Part shown: one piece after another, positions 35,577 to 44,480 of the stretch
How positions within the stretch are numbered: the stretch's first letter is position 1
Layout of the letters: each line of letters starts with the position of its first letter
From: Streptomyces chartreusis NRRL 3882
GTDB taxonomy: Bacteria > Actinomycetota > Actinomycetes > Streptomycetales > Streptomycetaceae
Direction of reading: 5' to 3'
NCBI RefSeq assembly: GCF_900236475.1
Contig: NZ_LT963352.1
Coordinates: forward strand, 930,001-994,000
Length of the DNA stretch: 64,000 nucleotides
Made by a program: the position numbers and the translations under genes
Notes under the pieces: generated by a model
Database searches by the model: none
What the model saw: the letters and a program-made list of their open reading frames with translations, nothing else
Told to the model about the DNA's origin: nothing

Positions 35577-36367
35577 CCACGGACGTCATGCGGCCGCTCG
35601 GCCCCACCGCCGCCAACAGCTGGCAGGCCTCGGGGGCGCACGTGGACCTGCGGCGTCCGGTGCCCGCGCCGCGCCCGGTGACGGTGCCCGCCGCGCCCCA
35701 GCGGCTCACGCTCGACCTGGCGCGCTGCGCCCTGGTCGTCGTCGACATGCAGAACGACTTCTGTTCGCCCCGGGGCTGGCTGGCCTCCATCGGCCTGGAC
35801 GTCTCCGGCGCGGACCGGCTCATCGCCTCCATCGCCGGGACGCTCCCGGCCCTGCGGGACGCCGGAGTTCCGGTGATCTGGCTGAACTGGGGCAGCCGCC
35901 CGGACCGCGTCAACATCCCGCCCAACGTGCTGCACGCCTACGACCTGGCGGGCACGGGCGGCGGCATCGGGTCGGTGCTGCCGGGCGGCGACAGCCCGGT
36001 GCTGGAGGAGGGCAGTTGGGGCGCCGCGGTGGTGGACGGCCTGGAACCGGACGCGCGGGACATCCGGATCACCAAGCACCGCATGAGCGGTTTCTTCGAC
36101 ACCCCGCTCGACTCCGTGCTGCGCAACCTCCGTGTGGACACGCTGCTGTTCGCGGGGGTCAACGCCGACCAGTGCGTGCTGGCGACCCTGACGGACGCCG
36201 CGTGCCTCGGGTACGACGCGGTGCTGCTGGAGGACTGCGTCGGCACCACCTCCCCCGATTTCTGCCTGCGGGCCACCCTCTACAACGTCGAGCGCTGCTT
36301 CGGATTCGTGGCGCGCGGCAGCCGGCTCGTGGCAGCTCTGGACACCCCGGACGGTGACCCGGCGTAG
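35573..36367 (+). CDS. isochorismatase-like cysteine hydrolase
   Basis: A 264-residue member of the isochorismatase superfamily. The triad is intact: Asp in VVVDMQNDF, Lys in ITKHRMSGF, Cys in GVNADQCV. Members with Cys usually hydrolyse amides (nicotinamidase, N-carbamoyl hydrolase), whereas true isochorismatases lack it. An N-terminal extension of about 45 residues precedes the core. In this operon it may remove a protecting amide or release ammonia. Confidence 0.87.
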   Translation: MTTDVMRPLGPTAANSWQASGAHVDLRRPVPAPRPVTVPAAPQRLTLDLARCALVVVDMQNDFCSPRGWLASIGLDVSGADRLIASIAGTLPALRDAGVPVIWLNWGSRPDRVNIPPNVLHAYDLAGTGGGIGSVLPGGDSPVLEEGSWGAAVVDGLEPDARDIRITKHRMSGFFDTPLDSVLRNLRVDTLLFAGVNADQCVLATLTDAACLGYDAVLLEDCVGTTSPDFCLRATLYNVERCFGFVARGSRLVAALDTPDGDPA

Positions 36368-36415
36368 CTCCGCCGGGTCTCCGTGGCCGTACCCCCTCAA
36401 TGATGCGGAGGAGAA

Positions 36416-37696
36416 GTGGGCAAGGCTCTCGTGGTCACCTCCATCGACGGGCTCGCGACCGTCGAGTGCGGCATCGCCAGCGTCGTTCACTGGTTCTTCG
36501 AGGAGATCGACGCCATCGTCGAGAAGGTGCCGCGTCTGCTGCGGCAGGACTGGTCGCTGTACGCGATCAGCCCGCGCATCGATGCAGCCTGCTCCGACTT
36601 CTCCCCCCGTGTGCACGCCTTGGTGTCCTCGGCCTGCGCGGAGCACGGCGGCGAGTTCCTGTGGGCCGAGGTCGACGACCCGTCGAGCCTGCGAGCGGTG
36701 TGGTCCCTCGGCGATCCGCGGCGCTGGGAGCGCATGTGCGCCTCGGTCGCCGGGCAGGTCCGCGCCCTGGCCGAGCGCCACGACCAGGTGACCGTGCTCG
36801 CGCACGGCATCATGCTGGCTCCGCTGCGGGACTGTCTGCGCGACCTCGACCGGGTGCAGATCGTCTTCGTGCCGCACACGCTGGGCCCGGTCTTCCAGGA
36901 CCAGGTGGTGAGTGACCGGGCGGTCTTCGAGAAGCGCGGGTTCGACGCGATGGCCGAGTTCGCGCAGGACCGGATCGGTTGCATAGGGCCCTACTTCGAG
37001 GAGATTCTCCGCACCGGCTACGGCCGCACCTCGGCTCAGCTGGCGCCCTTCGTCAACGGCATTCCCGCCGGCTCGTTCCGCTTCCCCGCCGAGGTGCCCG
37101 CCGCGCGGCGCCGGGAGCACCTGGAGCGGGCCGGGGTGCCGCTGGACAAACGGCTGGTGTTCTCCTGGGGGCGGTGTGCCTGGCAGAAGGGGTTCGACGC
37201 CCTGATCCCCGCGTGGAGCGACTTCCGGGAGCGCTCGTCCGACGACTGGCACTGCGTGCTGCTGATGCCGCAGGAGGTGTCCGCGCCCGAGTACGTCGCG
37301 CTGCTCGACGAACAGCTCGCCCACGTGCCGTCCGGTTCCTGCACGGTGATCCGGCGTTTCGACCCCTTGCTGCCCTACTACCTCCTGCGCGAGGAGGCGT
37401 TGGAGATCGTCGTCTTCGCCTCCCGGTTCGAAGGGGCGCCGCTGAGCCTGCTGGAGACACTGCGCTTCGGTTCGCCCGGGCTGCGGATCGCCTGGCACGA
37501 CATCCCCTCCCTCGCGCAGTTCCTTCAGGGGGCGGGGCCCACCTTCCGGTTCGGCTCGCTGGAGCGTGCGGACATGGTGGAGTCGCTGCTCCGGGCCAGG
37601 GACAGCGAGGGCGTGACGCTGCCCGAGTCGCGGGTGCAGTCCTTCGCCGACAACACGGCGCGGGGGCTGCGGGACGTGCTGCGCTGGTGGACGTGA
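36416..37696 (+). CDS. glycosyltransferase (GT4-like)
   Basis: A 426-residue two-domain protein. The C-terminal domain shows LVFSWGRCAWQKGFDAL and the E-x7-E motif in FEGAPLSLLE, typical of GT4-type retaining transferases. The N-terminal domain carries VVTSIDGL and FVPHTLG. It starts at GTG after GGAGGAG. It could glycosylate the product or a self-resistance form of it; no sugar-nucleotide genes are near apart from the cytidylyltransferase in block A. Confidence 0.82.
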   Translation: MGKALVVTSIDGLATVECGIASVVHWFFEEIDAIVEKVPRLLRQDWSLYAISPRIDAACSDFSPRVHALVSSACAEHGGEFLWAEVDDPSSLRAVWSLGDPRRWERMCASVAGQVRALAERHDQVTVLAHGIMLAPLRDCLRDLDRVQIVFVPHTLGPVFQDQVVSDRAVFEKRGFDAMAEFAQDRIGCIGPYFEEILRTGYGRTSAQLAPFVNGIPAGSFRFPAEVPAARRREHLERAGVPLDKRLVFSWGRCAWQKGFDALIPAWSDFRERSSDDWHCVLLMPQEVSAPEYVALLDEQLAHVPSGSCTVIRRFDPLLPYYLLREEALEIVVFASRFEGAPLSLLETLRFGSPGLRIAWHDIPSLAQFLQGAGPTFRFGSLERADMVESLLRARDSEGVTLPESRVQSFADNTARGLRDVLRWWT

Positions 37697-38889
37697 CTGC
37701 GCCGGACGGCGCCGGGGCGGGTGTCGCGACGCTCCGGCCGGCCCGGATGATCCGGCAGACCAGGGCGGTCTACTTCCTGACCAGTTATCCGCTGACCTCC
37801 TGGTTCAGCGAGACGGCCCGGGTGCACGACCGGTTCACGGTGAGCGACGGCGCCTGGGGCGTGCTGCTCATGACGGCACCGGCCGTCACCCTGGTCACGG
37901 CCCGGGCCTACCCCCGGCTGGTTCCGCGGCGGCTCGCCCACCGGGCCCTCGCACTGGCCCTGGCGGGCATGACCGTGACCGTCTTCGGCATCGGCCTGTG
38001 CTCCTCGGTGCCACTGCTCTGCTGCCTGCTGGTGCTGCTCGGGGTGGCCAACGCCGTGCTCCAGGTGGAGGGCAACAGCCGGGCCCATCTGATCGAGTCG
38101 CTGACCGGACGCCGGGTGTTCGCGTCCTGCCACGGCTGCTACTCGCTCGGCGTGCTCGCCGCGGGCCTGACCGCGTTCGTGGTCTCGGCCTGGCGGCTGC
38201 CGGCCGTCGTGCACTTCTGGGTGGTCCTGCTCGTCGGGGTCACGGGGCTGTTCGCCCTGCGCATCGGGCCGCTGGCGGAACCGGCCGCGGACGGGTCCGG
38301 GGCCGGGCCGGACACGGCACCGGCGGATCCGGTGGGAGTGCGCTTCTCCATGCCCGTCCTGATGGCGCTGTCCTTCGTGCTGCTGGGGATGGAGGCCGCC
38401 GTCAACGCCTGGCACGGCACGCTCGTCGACGAGGGCCTCGGCTTCGACGGCTACTCGGGCGCCGTCTACGCGGCCTACGCCCTGGGCGGCATCGCGATCC
38501 GCTTCACCGGCGACCTGGTCAGGGCCCGATGGGGGACGCTGGCCGCGTTCGTGGTGGCCGGCCCGCTCGCCTCGCTGCTGCTGTTCGCCGCGCTGGCGGG
38601 ACGGCAGCGCCTCCTCGTGCTGGCCGCCTTCCTGGTGCTGGGGGTGGCGCAGGGGATCGCCTATCCGGACGTCCTCAAACTGGCCGCCGAACGGGAGCCG
38701 GGCGAGGCCGCGAGCCACGTGGCACGCGTGGTCACCGCCGGCACGGTGGGCGTGCTGCTGGCCAACCCCCTGATGGGCTGGGTCTGCGACCGCTTCTCGG
38801 TCGTCGGCGCCTACGCCGGCCTGGGCGTGCTGCTCTTCGTCACCGCCGGCTGGACCACCGTCCGTTACGTCCTGGCCCGTCGCACATGA
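37693..38889 (+). CDS. MFS transporter
   Basis: A 398-residue polytopic protein, last gene of the block C operon. GTG 37693 overlaps the glycosyltransferase stop by 4 bases, the same coupling seen upstream; ATG 37747 is an alternative. It resembles fucose-permease-type or drug-exporter MFS proteins. A strong hairpin follows. Confidence 0.85.
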   Translation: MTAPDGAGAGVATLRPARMIRQTRAVYFLTSYPLTSWFSETARVHDRFTVSDGAWGVLLMTAPAVTLVTARAYPRLVPRRLAHRALALALAGMTVTVFGIGLCSSVPLLCCLLVLLGVANAVLQVEGNSRAHLIESLTGRRVFASCHGCYSLGVLAAGLTAFVVSAWRLPAVVHFWVVLLVGVTGLFALRIGPLAEPAADGSGAGPDTAPADPVGVRFSMPVLMALSFVLLGMEAAVNAWHGTLVDEGLGFDGYSGAVYAAYALGGIAIRFTGDLVRARWGTLAAFVVAGPLASLLLFAALAGRQRLLVLAAFLVLGVAQGIAYPDVLKLAAEREPGEAASHVARVVTAGTVGVLLANPLMGWVCDRFSVVGAYAGLGVLLFVTAGWTTVRYVLARRT

Positions 38890-38892
38890 CGT

Positions 38893-38924
38893 CGCCCCGC
38901 CGACCCGGTCGGGTCGGCGGGGCG
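38893..38924 (+). terminator. hairpin terminator at the end of the block C operon
   Basis: Perfect 15-bp stem (38893-38907 with 38910-38924) with a minimal loop, four bases after the MFS stop. There is no T-tract, as is common in Streptomyces. Confidence 0.75.
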
Positions 38925-39163
38925 GGCGAAGCACCCTGGTCGGCGCCTTACACGGACGGTCCGTCCGCGGCGCCGGCAGGCCGATCTCGGAATCCGCTCC
39001 TTATCAGAGCGAAGGAATACCCCCAGCCGGTGTCCTGGTCACTCTGCGGCAGCGCGGACGGATGCGCGGCTCGGGCGGTGGGGGGAGTAGCGACCGGGTA
39101 ACGACATCTGGCAAGCATCGTTCCTCTTGGGTTCTCGAGATGGTTCGGATCGGTATTGCGGAT

Positions 39164-40084
39164 TCAGTGACTCTGCCGGTTGGCGACCAGTCCGGCGCCG
39201 ACCAGCGAGACCAGCCCGCCGATCACTCCGAGCGTGCTCGGGAGTTTGTCGACCCAGAGCACGGACATCACGATCGTGATGGCGGGAAGTGCGTAGAGCG
39301 ACGAGGTCGTCGCGGTGACGCTGAGGTGCGCCAGCGCCATGTTCCAGAGCAGATAGGCCACGGCACCGGGGAAGATGCCCAGGTACACCAGGAGCAGGAT
39401 GCTGCTGGTGGGAGCCGAGGCGAGGGACGACAGGGCCTGTCCCGCGTACGGCAGCAGCATGACGGTTCCGGCCACGGTCACCCACGCGTTGAGCGCGTGC
39501 GGGCTGTAGCGCTCCAGCAGCGGCTTGGACAGCACGAAGTACAGGCACTCTCCGACCGTCGCGGCCAGGACGAACAGCGAACCGTTGTTGATCTGCACGC
39601 CGCCGCTCTGGTCGGCGAACAGCATCAGCACCACGCCGGCCGCTCCGATGCCGACGCCGAGCCAGCCGCGCCCCGCGACCCGCTCACGCAGGAGCAGCCA
39701 CGCCAGCAGGATGCTGAAGACCGGCGCCTGACCGGCGATGAAGCTGGCCGTGCCGGGAGTGACCGACTGCTCGCCGTAGTTGATGCCCAGGCTGTAGACC
39801 ACGACGACCAGGAAGGCGGAGGCCACGATGGGCCACACGTCCCGCCGGGCGGGAACCTCCACCTTCTCCCGGCGCCGCCGGCTGTACGCGAGCCACATCA
39901 GTACGGCGACCACCGAGGAAACCGCGTAGCGCACGAGTGAGATGGCACCCGGTGTGAAGTCCGCGAGCGCGGAGGAGATCCCCACGAAGGCCGAGGCCCA
40001 CAGGGTGAGTGCGCCCAGCAGGGCCAGCCAGACCGTGAGCGGCGGCGCTGATCGAGCCGGAGCCACGGTTTCCTCTACGGTCAT
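39164..40084 (-). CDS. EamA/DMT family transporter
   Basis: A 306-residue protein with ten predicted membrane helices in two EamA halves (RhaT/YdcZ-like). Such transporters commonly export amino acids or metabolites. It lies downstream of the oxygenase at 40151 on the same strand, separated by a hairpin. Export of a free amino acid or small dipeptide is plausible. Confidence 0.87.
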   Translation of the reverse strand: MTVEETVAPARSAPPLTVWLALLGALTLWASAFVGISSALADFTPGAISLVRYAVSSVVAVLMWLAYSRRRREKVEVPARRDVWPIVASAFLVVVVYSLGINYGEQSVTPGTASFIAGQAPVFSILLAWLLLRERVAGRGWLGVGIGAAGVVLMLFADQSGGVQINNGSLFVLAATVGECLYFVLSKPLLERYSPHALNAWVTVAGTVMLLPYAGQALSSLASAPTSSILLLVYLGIFPGAVAYLLWNMALAHLSVTATTSSLYALPAITIVMSVLWVDKLPSTLGVIGGLVSLVGAGLVANRQSH

Positions 40085-40106
40085 TCGATTGATTCCTGTC
40101 GTAGAA

Positions 40107-40142
40107 CCGGTGTGCGGCCGGTCGTAAAGGGCCGCACACCGG
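40107..40142 (-). terminator. hairpin between oxygenase and transporter genes
   Basis: Perfect 13-bp stem: CCGGTGTGCGGCC (40107-40119) with its complement (40130-40142), 10-nt loop, 8 bases after the oxygenase stop. It would terminate or attenuate read-through into the EamA gene. Confidence 0.65.
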
Positions 40143-40150
40143 AGGTACAG

Positions 40151-40948
40151 CTAGATGTGGGGGACGTAGGGCGTGAAGTCGATCAGCAGGATGGCGCGTT
40201 CGCCGGGGCGCGGCTCGTCTCCCCTGCACACCGGGCTCACGTAGTGGCTGACCTTTTCGTCGTAGACCGCGTAGGAATCCAACGGGTTCTCCAGGGTGAA
40301 CTCCGCCTGGCGGAGATCGGCGGAGATCTCTTCCGGTTTCATTCCGGCGCAGCGCGGAGGCGCGATGACATTCACTCCGCCGACGACGTTGTCGCGGTTG
40401 ATCAGGTGGGCGAAGGTGAAGCGCTCGCCGTCCTGGTGCAGGAAGTCCGGGGAGGGCACGGCCCGTTCGCCGGCCTCTTCGACCCGCAGGGTCAGGAAGT
40501 GGATGCCTATGTGCACCGGGCCTTGGCGGAGCTCGTCCAGCCACAGCGCCTGCTCGGCGTCGAACAGGATGATCTGCCTCAGCAGTTCGTTGGCCCTGGC
40601 CTCGGCGGGGACCGCCGGGAACCGGCGGCGCGCGCCGCGGAACTCCGGGTTGAAGTCCCCCTGGAAGTACTCGGTGGCCTCGCCCAGCTCGGGGTCCTCG
40701 ACCGGCGGGAGCCAGGTGAGGTTCCCGCTCCACGGTACGTAGACGGCCCGGCCGTAGCGGCGGTACCGGTTCGCGTTCGGTGCGTAGGGGTCACTCGGCA
40801 TCCCCACGAACTGTTCCTGTAACTCTTCGAGGAGGCGGTCGGCGTCGTACTCGGCGACCCTTTTCCGGAAGTCCTCGGCAGCGTACCGAGCGAATCCGGC
40901 CTCGCTGAGCTCGGTCGCCTCGACCGGGCTCAGTGTTTCCATGCTCAT
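40151..40948 (-). CDS. 2-oxoglutarate/Fe(II) amino-acid dioxygenase (isoleucine dioxygenase-like)
   Basis: A 265-residue protein of the 2OG-Fe_Oxy_2 family, which includes L-isoleucine 4-dioxygenase. Metal ligands are H171-x-D173 (FLHQDGE) and His235 (VSHYVSP), and Arg251 binds 2OG. Members hydroxylate aliphatic free amino acids. Codon 43 (Leu) is TTA. ATG 40948 is preferred (GGGAA upstream); ATG 40942 is close behind. It complements the different 2OG oxygenase at 17319. Confidence 0.82.
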   Translation of the reverse strand: MSMETLSPVEATELSEAGFARYAAEDFRKRVAEYDADRLLEELQEQFVGMPSDPYAPNANRYRRYGRAVYVPWSGNLTWLPPVEDPELGEATEYFQGDFNPEFRGARRRFPAVPAEARANELLRQIILFDAEQALWLDELRQGPVHIGIHFLTLRVEEAGERAVPSPDFLHQDGERFTFAHLINRDNVVGGVNVIAPPRCAGMKPEEISADLRQAEFTLENPLDSYAVYDEKVSHYVSPVCRGDEPRPGERAILLIDFTPYVPHI

Positions 40949-41618
40949 GCTTTTCCCATCTATTGGCACAACGGGTGGTGACACCTAGTCCGCTCCGGAC
41001 GGCCCGTCGCTGTGCAGCGTCGGCGACCTATGCCGAAGCGGTGCCAAATGGCTGGAGATGTCGAACGGCCGCCTCGTGAGCAGGCCGGAATCAGCCTTCA
41101 GGGATCCCCCGTTTCACATTGTCACCCACTGGCATTCGCCAGGCGCAATCTGTAACTGGATGTTAGGCGCATATTTCCTTGAGTGGCAACAGCCTTCCGG
41201 ACAGTGGACACACGTAATCAGCCACCCGGTACAGGATCGGACACAACATGACTCCTTGCTGGGTATGGGGCGATTCTGCGGTTGGTGACACGTGCACCTC
41301 TGCACGCCGCTTATGCAGTTTTTGGACATGTTGCCGAGCATGCGCCATTGTTGATCTATGAACTGCCGGTAACCCAGGCATCCTCATTGCGCTCGTCCGG
41401 AACCTGATCCCAGTAACCGCTGTACATGCTCGACCCAGCAGGACAGAGTTTCCGGCGATGCACACCGTCATCCGGGTGTGACATAGACAACTCACAGAGG
41501 GCAGACGCACGTATGCCGTGCACGACGGCATGAAAGAGGGGCCGGCGCATTTTCTCGAACGTTCCGAAAACCGGTCGTCCGACCGCATCAGCCGGGCCGA
41601 GTCACCGGGACCGGCCGC
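40949..41618. other. non-coding stretch, about 670 bases
   Basis: Low-GC compared with the window average. It holds the promoter of the dioxygenase gene and the 3' side of the second regulator. Open frames at 41058-41288 (plus) and 41163-41588 (minus) lack third-position bias and proper ribosome sites. I see no RNA gene, long repeat or transposon remnant. Confidence 0.55.
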
Positions 41619-42527
41619 CTACAGGGACTGGCCCGCCTCGTCCCGGTCGGCACCGGCATCGGCATCGGCCGTGAGGAGACCGGACGACGCGAGCAGATAG
41701 CCCAGATGGGTCCGGTTGCGGGCGCCGAGGCGTTTCATCAGCTTGGCGATGTGGCCCCGGCAGTTGCGCTCACTGATGCCGAGCCGCCGGGCGATGGCCG
41801 CGTCCTTCTCCTCGTGCAGCAGCAGACGGGCGATGGACTGCTGTATGGCCAGGACTATTCCGTCCTCGGTGCGGCTCTCGTAGGCCGAGCTGAACGGCAC
41901 GGCGGTGAGCCAGACGCGGTCGAACGCGCCGACGAGGAACGCCACCACCGCCGGGTCCCGGATCATCACGGCGGTCTGCTGGTCCTCAGGATCCGGGATG
42001 AAGGCCACCGTCCGGTCGAAGACGATCAGCCGCTCGAAGAACTCGGCCAGCGTGCGGACCTCTCCGCCGAGGGCGGTCACCTTCTCCACGTAAGCCTGGG
42101 TCGGCGCACTGAAGCGTGCCGTGTGCTGGTAGATGGTGCGCATGCGGACGCCGCGCCGCAGCATCGCGATGTCCCGGGGCAGCGCCTGCTCCAGGACCTC
42201 CGGCTGCCGCGGCCCCCTGGGCTGTGCGGTCGCCACGCTCTGCCGGCATTCGGAAGCGGCGGCGGTCAGCAGCGCGTTGATCTCGCGCAGGCCGGTGATC
42301 CGGCGCAGTCCGTCCCCGCTCTCGCTGCTCTTGCCCAGGGCCTCCTGCACCTCCCACAACTGCGTCAGCCCGGCCCGGACCTGTCCCACCTTGCTCTGTA
42401 TGGCGCGGACTTCCTCCGCGAGAGTGGCGAGGGACAGGGCGTCGGCCGTCTGCTCCGGATACGGCCAGGACGCCGTGGTACCGCGCTTCAGCAAAGCGTC
42501 CGATTGGCGAGCTTCATTCGAGAACAT
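41619..42527 (-). CDS. LuxR-type transcriptional regulator, paralogue of the 28285 gene
   Basis: A 302-residue regulator. The C-terminal HTH (AIARRLGISERNCRGHIA followed by KLMKRLGARNRTH) and the middle region (MLRRGVRMRTIYQHTARFS, then YVEKVTALGGEVRTL) match the regulator at 28285-29358 closely. The first about 100 residues differ and lack the winged-helix start. GGGGAGAA precedes the ATG. The two regulators bracket block C. Confidence 0.87.
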   Translation of the reverse strand: MFSNEARQSDALLKRGTTASWPYPEQTADALSLATLAEEVRAIQSKVGQVRAGLTQLWEVQEALGKSSESGDGLRRITGLREINALLTAAASECRQSVATAQPRGPRQPEVLEQALPRDIAMLRRGVRMRTIYQHTARFSAPTQAYVEKVTALGGEVRTLAEFFERLIVFDRTVAFIPDPEDQQTAVMIRDPAVVAFLVGAFDRVWLTAVPFSSAYESRTEDGIVLAIQQSIARLLLHEEKDAAIARRLGISERNCRGHIAKLMKRLGARNRTHLGYLLASSGLLTADADAGADRDEAGQSL

Positions 42528-42891
42528 CGCGCTTCTCCCCCATTCACGATCATGCTGTGCACATACCTGACTGCCCGAACTCCGGCACCCGGTGCGAGGG
42601 GTGCGGGAAGCTGACTCAGTTGAACGGTAAATTCCCCGAACCCAGGCCATGTGCACGACCGACCGCGGAATCATCGCATGAGGCGCTGTCCATATCCCGA
42701 CCCCTATTAACACTCCGTCGGGCGAGTCACAAGGGTATGAGTCAGCCATTCCCAGGGGCTTTCCAGCACTGGTTTCCGGCCACTCCCCAGGAAGGGGAAT
42801 GGCGTGAGGCCCTAAGGTGGACCGGGCCTCTCGGAACGTCAGCCCGAGGTCCTGGACACGCGAACCGACAGGCGAGGAGCACTGCGTAGCG
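42528..42891. other. divergent intergenic region, 364 bases
   Basis: Holds promoters for the regulator (minus) and the acyltransferase (plus). TGTGCAC occurs twice (near 42555 and 42650), a possible palindromic operator pair. No coding bias. Confidence 0.45.
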
Positions 42892-44115
42892 ATGACTGTG
42901 GACGTTCTGCACGGCGTGAGCGACATTGCCGCCGACGACTGGGACGCACTCACCCGCGACCTCGACATCGACGCCGACCGGGGCTATCTGCGTTTCCGCG
43001 AGTATCTCGAATCCGGCCAGAGCCTGGTGGTGACGGAACGCGGTTCCGGTGAGCTGCGCGGCGCGCTGCACGGCGCGCTCACCACGTCCCGTACCGGTAT
43101 GGCCAGCCACCCCTGGAAGTTCGTCGGCTCGCCGTCGGTGCTGCGACTCGCCGAGGACGATCCGGATGCCGAGCGGGTGCACCGCACCCTGCGGGATCTC
43201 GCCGGCGCCGGGCAGCGGGAGGCGGCGGACGACGCGGAGCCGGTCTGGCAGGTGCTCGACCGGCGGTTCGGCTCCTGCTACGTGATCCGGGGCTTCGACA
43301 GCAGCGAGCTGATTCTGCGGCCCGGACTGGATGCCGTCGAAGCCGAACAGGTGACGAGACGGCTGATCGAGAAGGCGCGGTCGGCGGCGCTGGAGCACGG
43401 TGCGGGAGCCGTGGCCTTCCCGTTCGTCCGTCCCGGGGACAAGGTGCTGCGCGGTGTACTGGCCGAGTACGGCTTCCGCAGCGGGGTCGTCACCGCGGCC
43501 TCGGCCTTTCATCTGAACGGCTGCACCACGTATGAGGAGTACCTGGAGCAGTTGCCGAGCCGGCGCCGCCGCAGGTACCGCCAGGAGGAACGGCAACTCC
43601 TCACGTCCGGCCTGTCGACCGGCGAGACGGACCTGATCACGCACGCGGAGCGCATCGCCCAACTGGAGGCCCAGACACTGGCCAAGCACGGTGGGCGTCC
43701 CGACCCGGCAGCGATCCAGCGGGCCCGCACGGTGCTGGCGGAGGCGCTGCCGGACGCGGTCCGGGTGCCCGCGGTCCGACGGGACGGCGTCCTCATCGCC
43801 TGCGCACTGCACCTGCTGGGCCGGCGCAGCAGCCTCTTCATGGCCTACGGCTGCGACTACGACGTCACGGACCGGGGTCCCTCGTACCCCTGGTCCTGCT
43901 TCTACCACCCCATCCGTATGGCCATCGAGCACGGGGCCGAGACGGTACGGCTCGGGCTGGAGGGGTTCGAGGCAAAGGCGCAGCGGGGGGCCGTGCCGGA
44001 GGAACGTGAGATGTGGATCTGGACGCCCGACCCGGAGGCGGGCGAACGCGTGGGCGCCCTGCTGGAGTTCCTCGACACCAGGAACACGGCGTACCTGGCA
44101 CGCTTCTCGGGCTGA
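42892..44115 (+). CDS. GNAT-fold acyltransferase, BioF2/FemX-like
   Basis: A 407-residue protein with tandem GNAT-like halves. The basic segment YLEQLPSRRRRRYRQEE (about residues 217-233) and the C-terminal SCFYHPIRMAIEHGAETVRLG are typical of the BioF2_like / peptidoglycan-interpeptide (FemAB-type) superfamily. Such proteins transfer acyl or aminoacyl groups, in some pathways from aminoacyl-tRNA. Its place at the edge of the ligase-rich locus suggests that it could add or acylate an amino acid. It is the last plausible pathway gene. Confidence 0.78.
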   Translation: MTVDVLHGVSDIAADDWDALTRDLDIDADRGYLRFREYLESGQSLVVTERGSGELRGALHGALTTSRTGMASHPWKFVGSPSVLRLAEDDPDAERVHRTLRDLAGAGQREAADDAEPVWQVLDRRFGSCYVIRGFDSSELILRPGLDAVEAEQVTRRLIEKARSAALEHGAGAVAFPFVRPGDKVLRGVLAEYGFRSGVVTAASAFHLNGCTTYEEYLEQLPSRRRRRYRQEERQLLTSGLSTGETDLITHAERIAQLEAQTLAKHGGRPDPAAIQRARTVLAEALPDAVRVPAVRRDGVLIACALHLLGRRSSLFMAYGCDYDVTDRGPSYPWSCFYHPIRMAIEHGAETVRLGLEGFEAKAQRGAVPEEREMWIWTPDPEAGERVGALLEFLDTRNTAYLARFSG

Positions 44116-44480
44116 AGCCGTGACCCGGCCCGGGGGTGACTCCGGCTCGGCCTTCAGGCCCAGTTTCTTGGGTCCTGCCGACGAGCCGGCGCACGGGTGG
44201 CGTGCTCATCTCGACCCACCGGACGGACACGGCGGAACGCGGCGGCCGACAGCGCCATGAGGCCGCCGCACCTGCCGGCCGAGCGGGGGCCCGCCGCGGC
44301 AGCGGCCGAAGGCCGGAGAGAGCATCCGTGCCGCTGAATACCACGGACACCGCGCTCCGCCGCCCGGGCGGAGGCGACGCCCAGGGTGCCCTGGCCGCCC
44401 CCTCCGCCCGACGCACTGGCACCGTCCCGGGAAAACGGGGACAGACGAGGCGGCGACCGACGCAGCCCACAGGTCCCACG
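44116..44480. other. spacer before the tandem repeats
   Basis: 365 bases of high-GC sequence after the acyltransferase. Open frames extend through it in several phases without a ribosome site or family character. I see no gene. Confidence 0.5.

Noticed and set aside
40151..40948. Halogenase assignment for the second 2OG enzyme
   Set aside because: Its metal site is also an intact H-x-D (His171, Asp173).
41058..41288. 76-codon plus-strand open frame in the low-GC gap
   Set aside because: No third-position GC bias, GGAG directly abuts the ATG, it contains a TTA codon and has no recognisable motif.
41163..41588. 141-codon minus-strand open frame in the same gap
   Set aside because: Random-looking composition with many Cys/Arg/His and no ribosome site.
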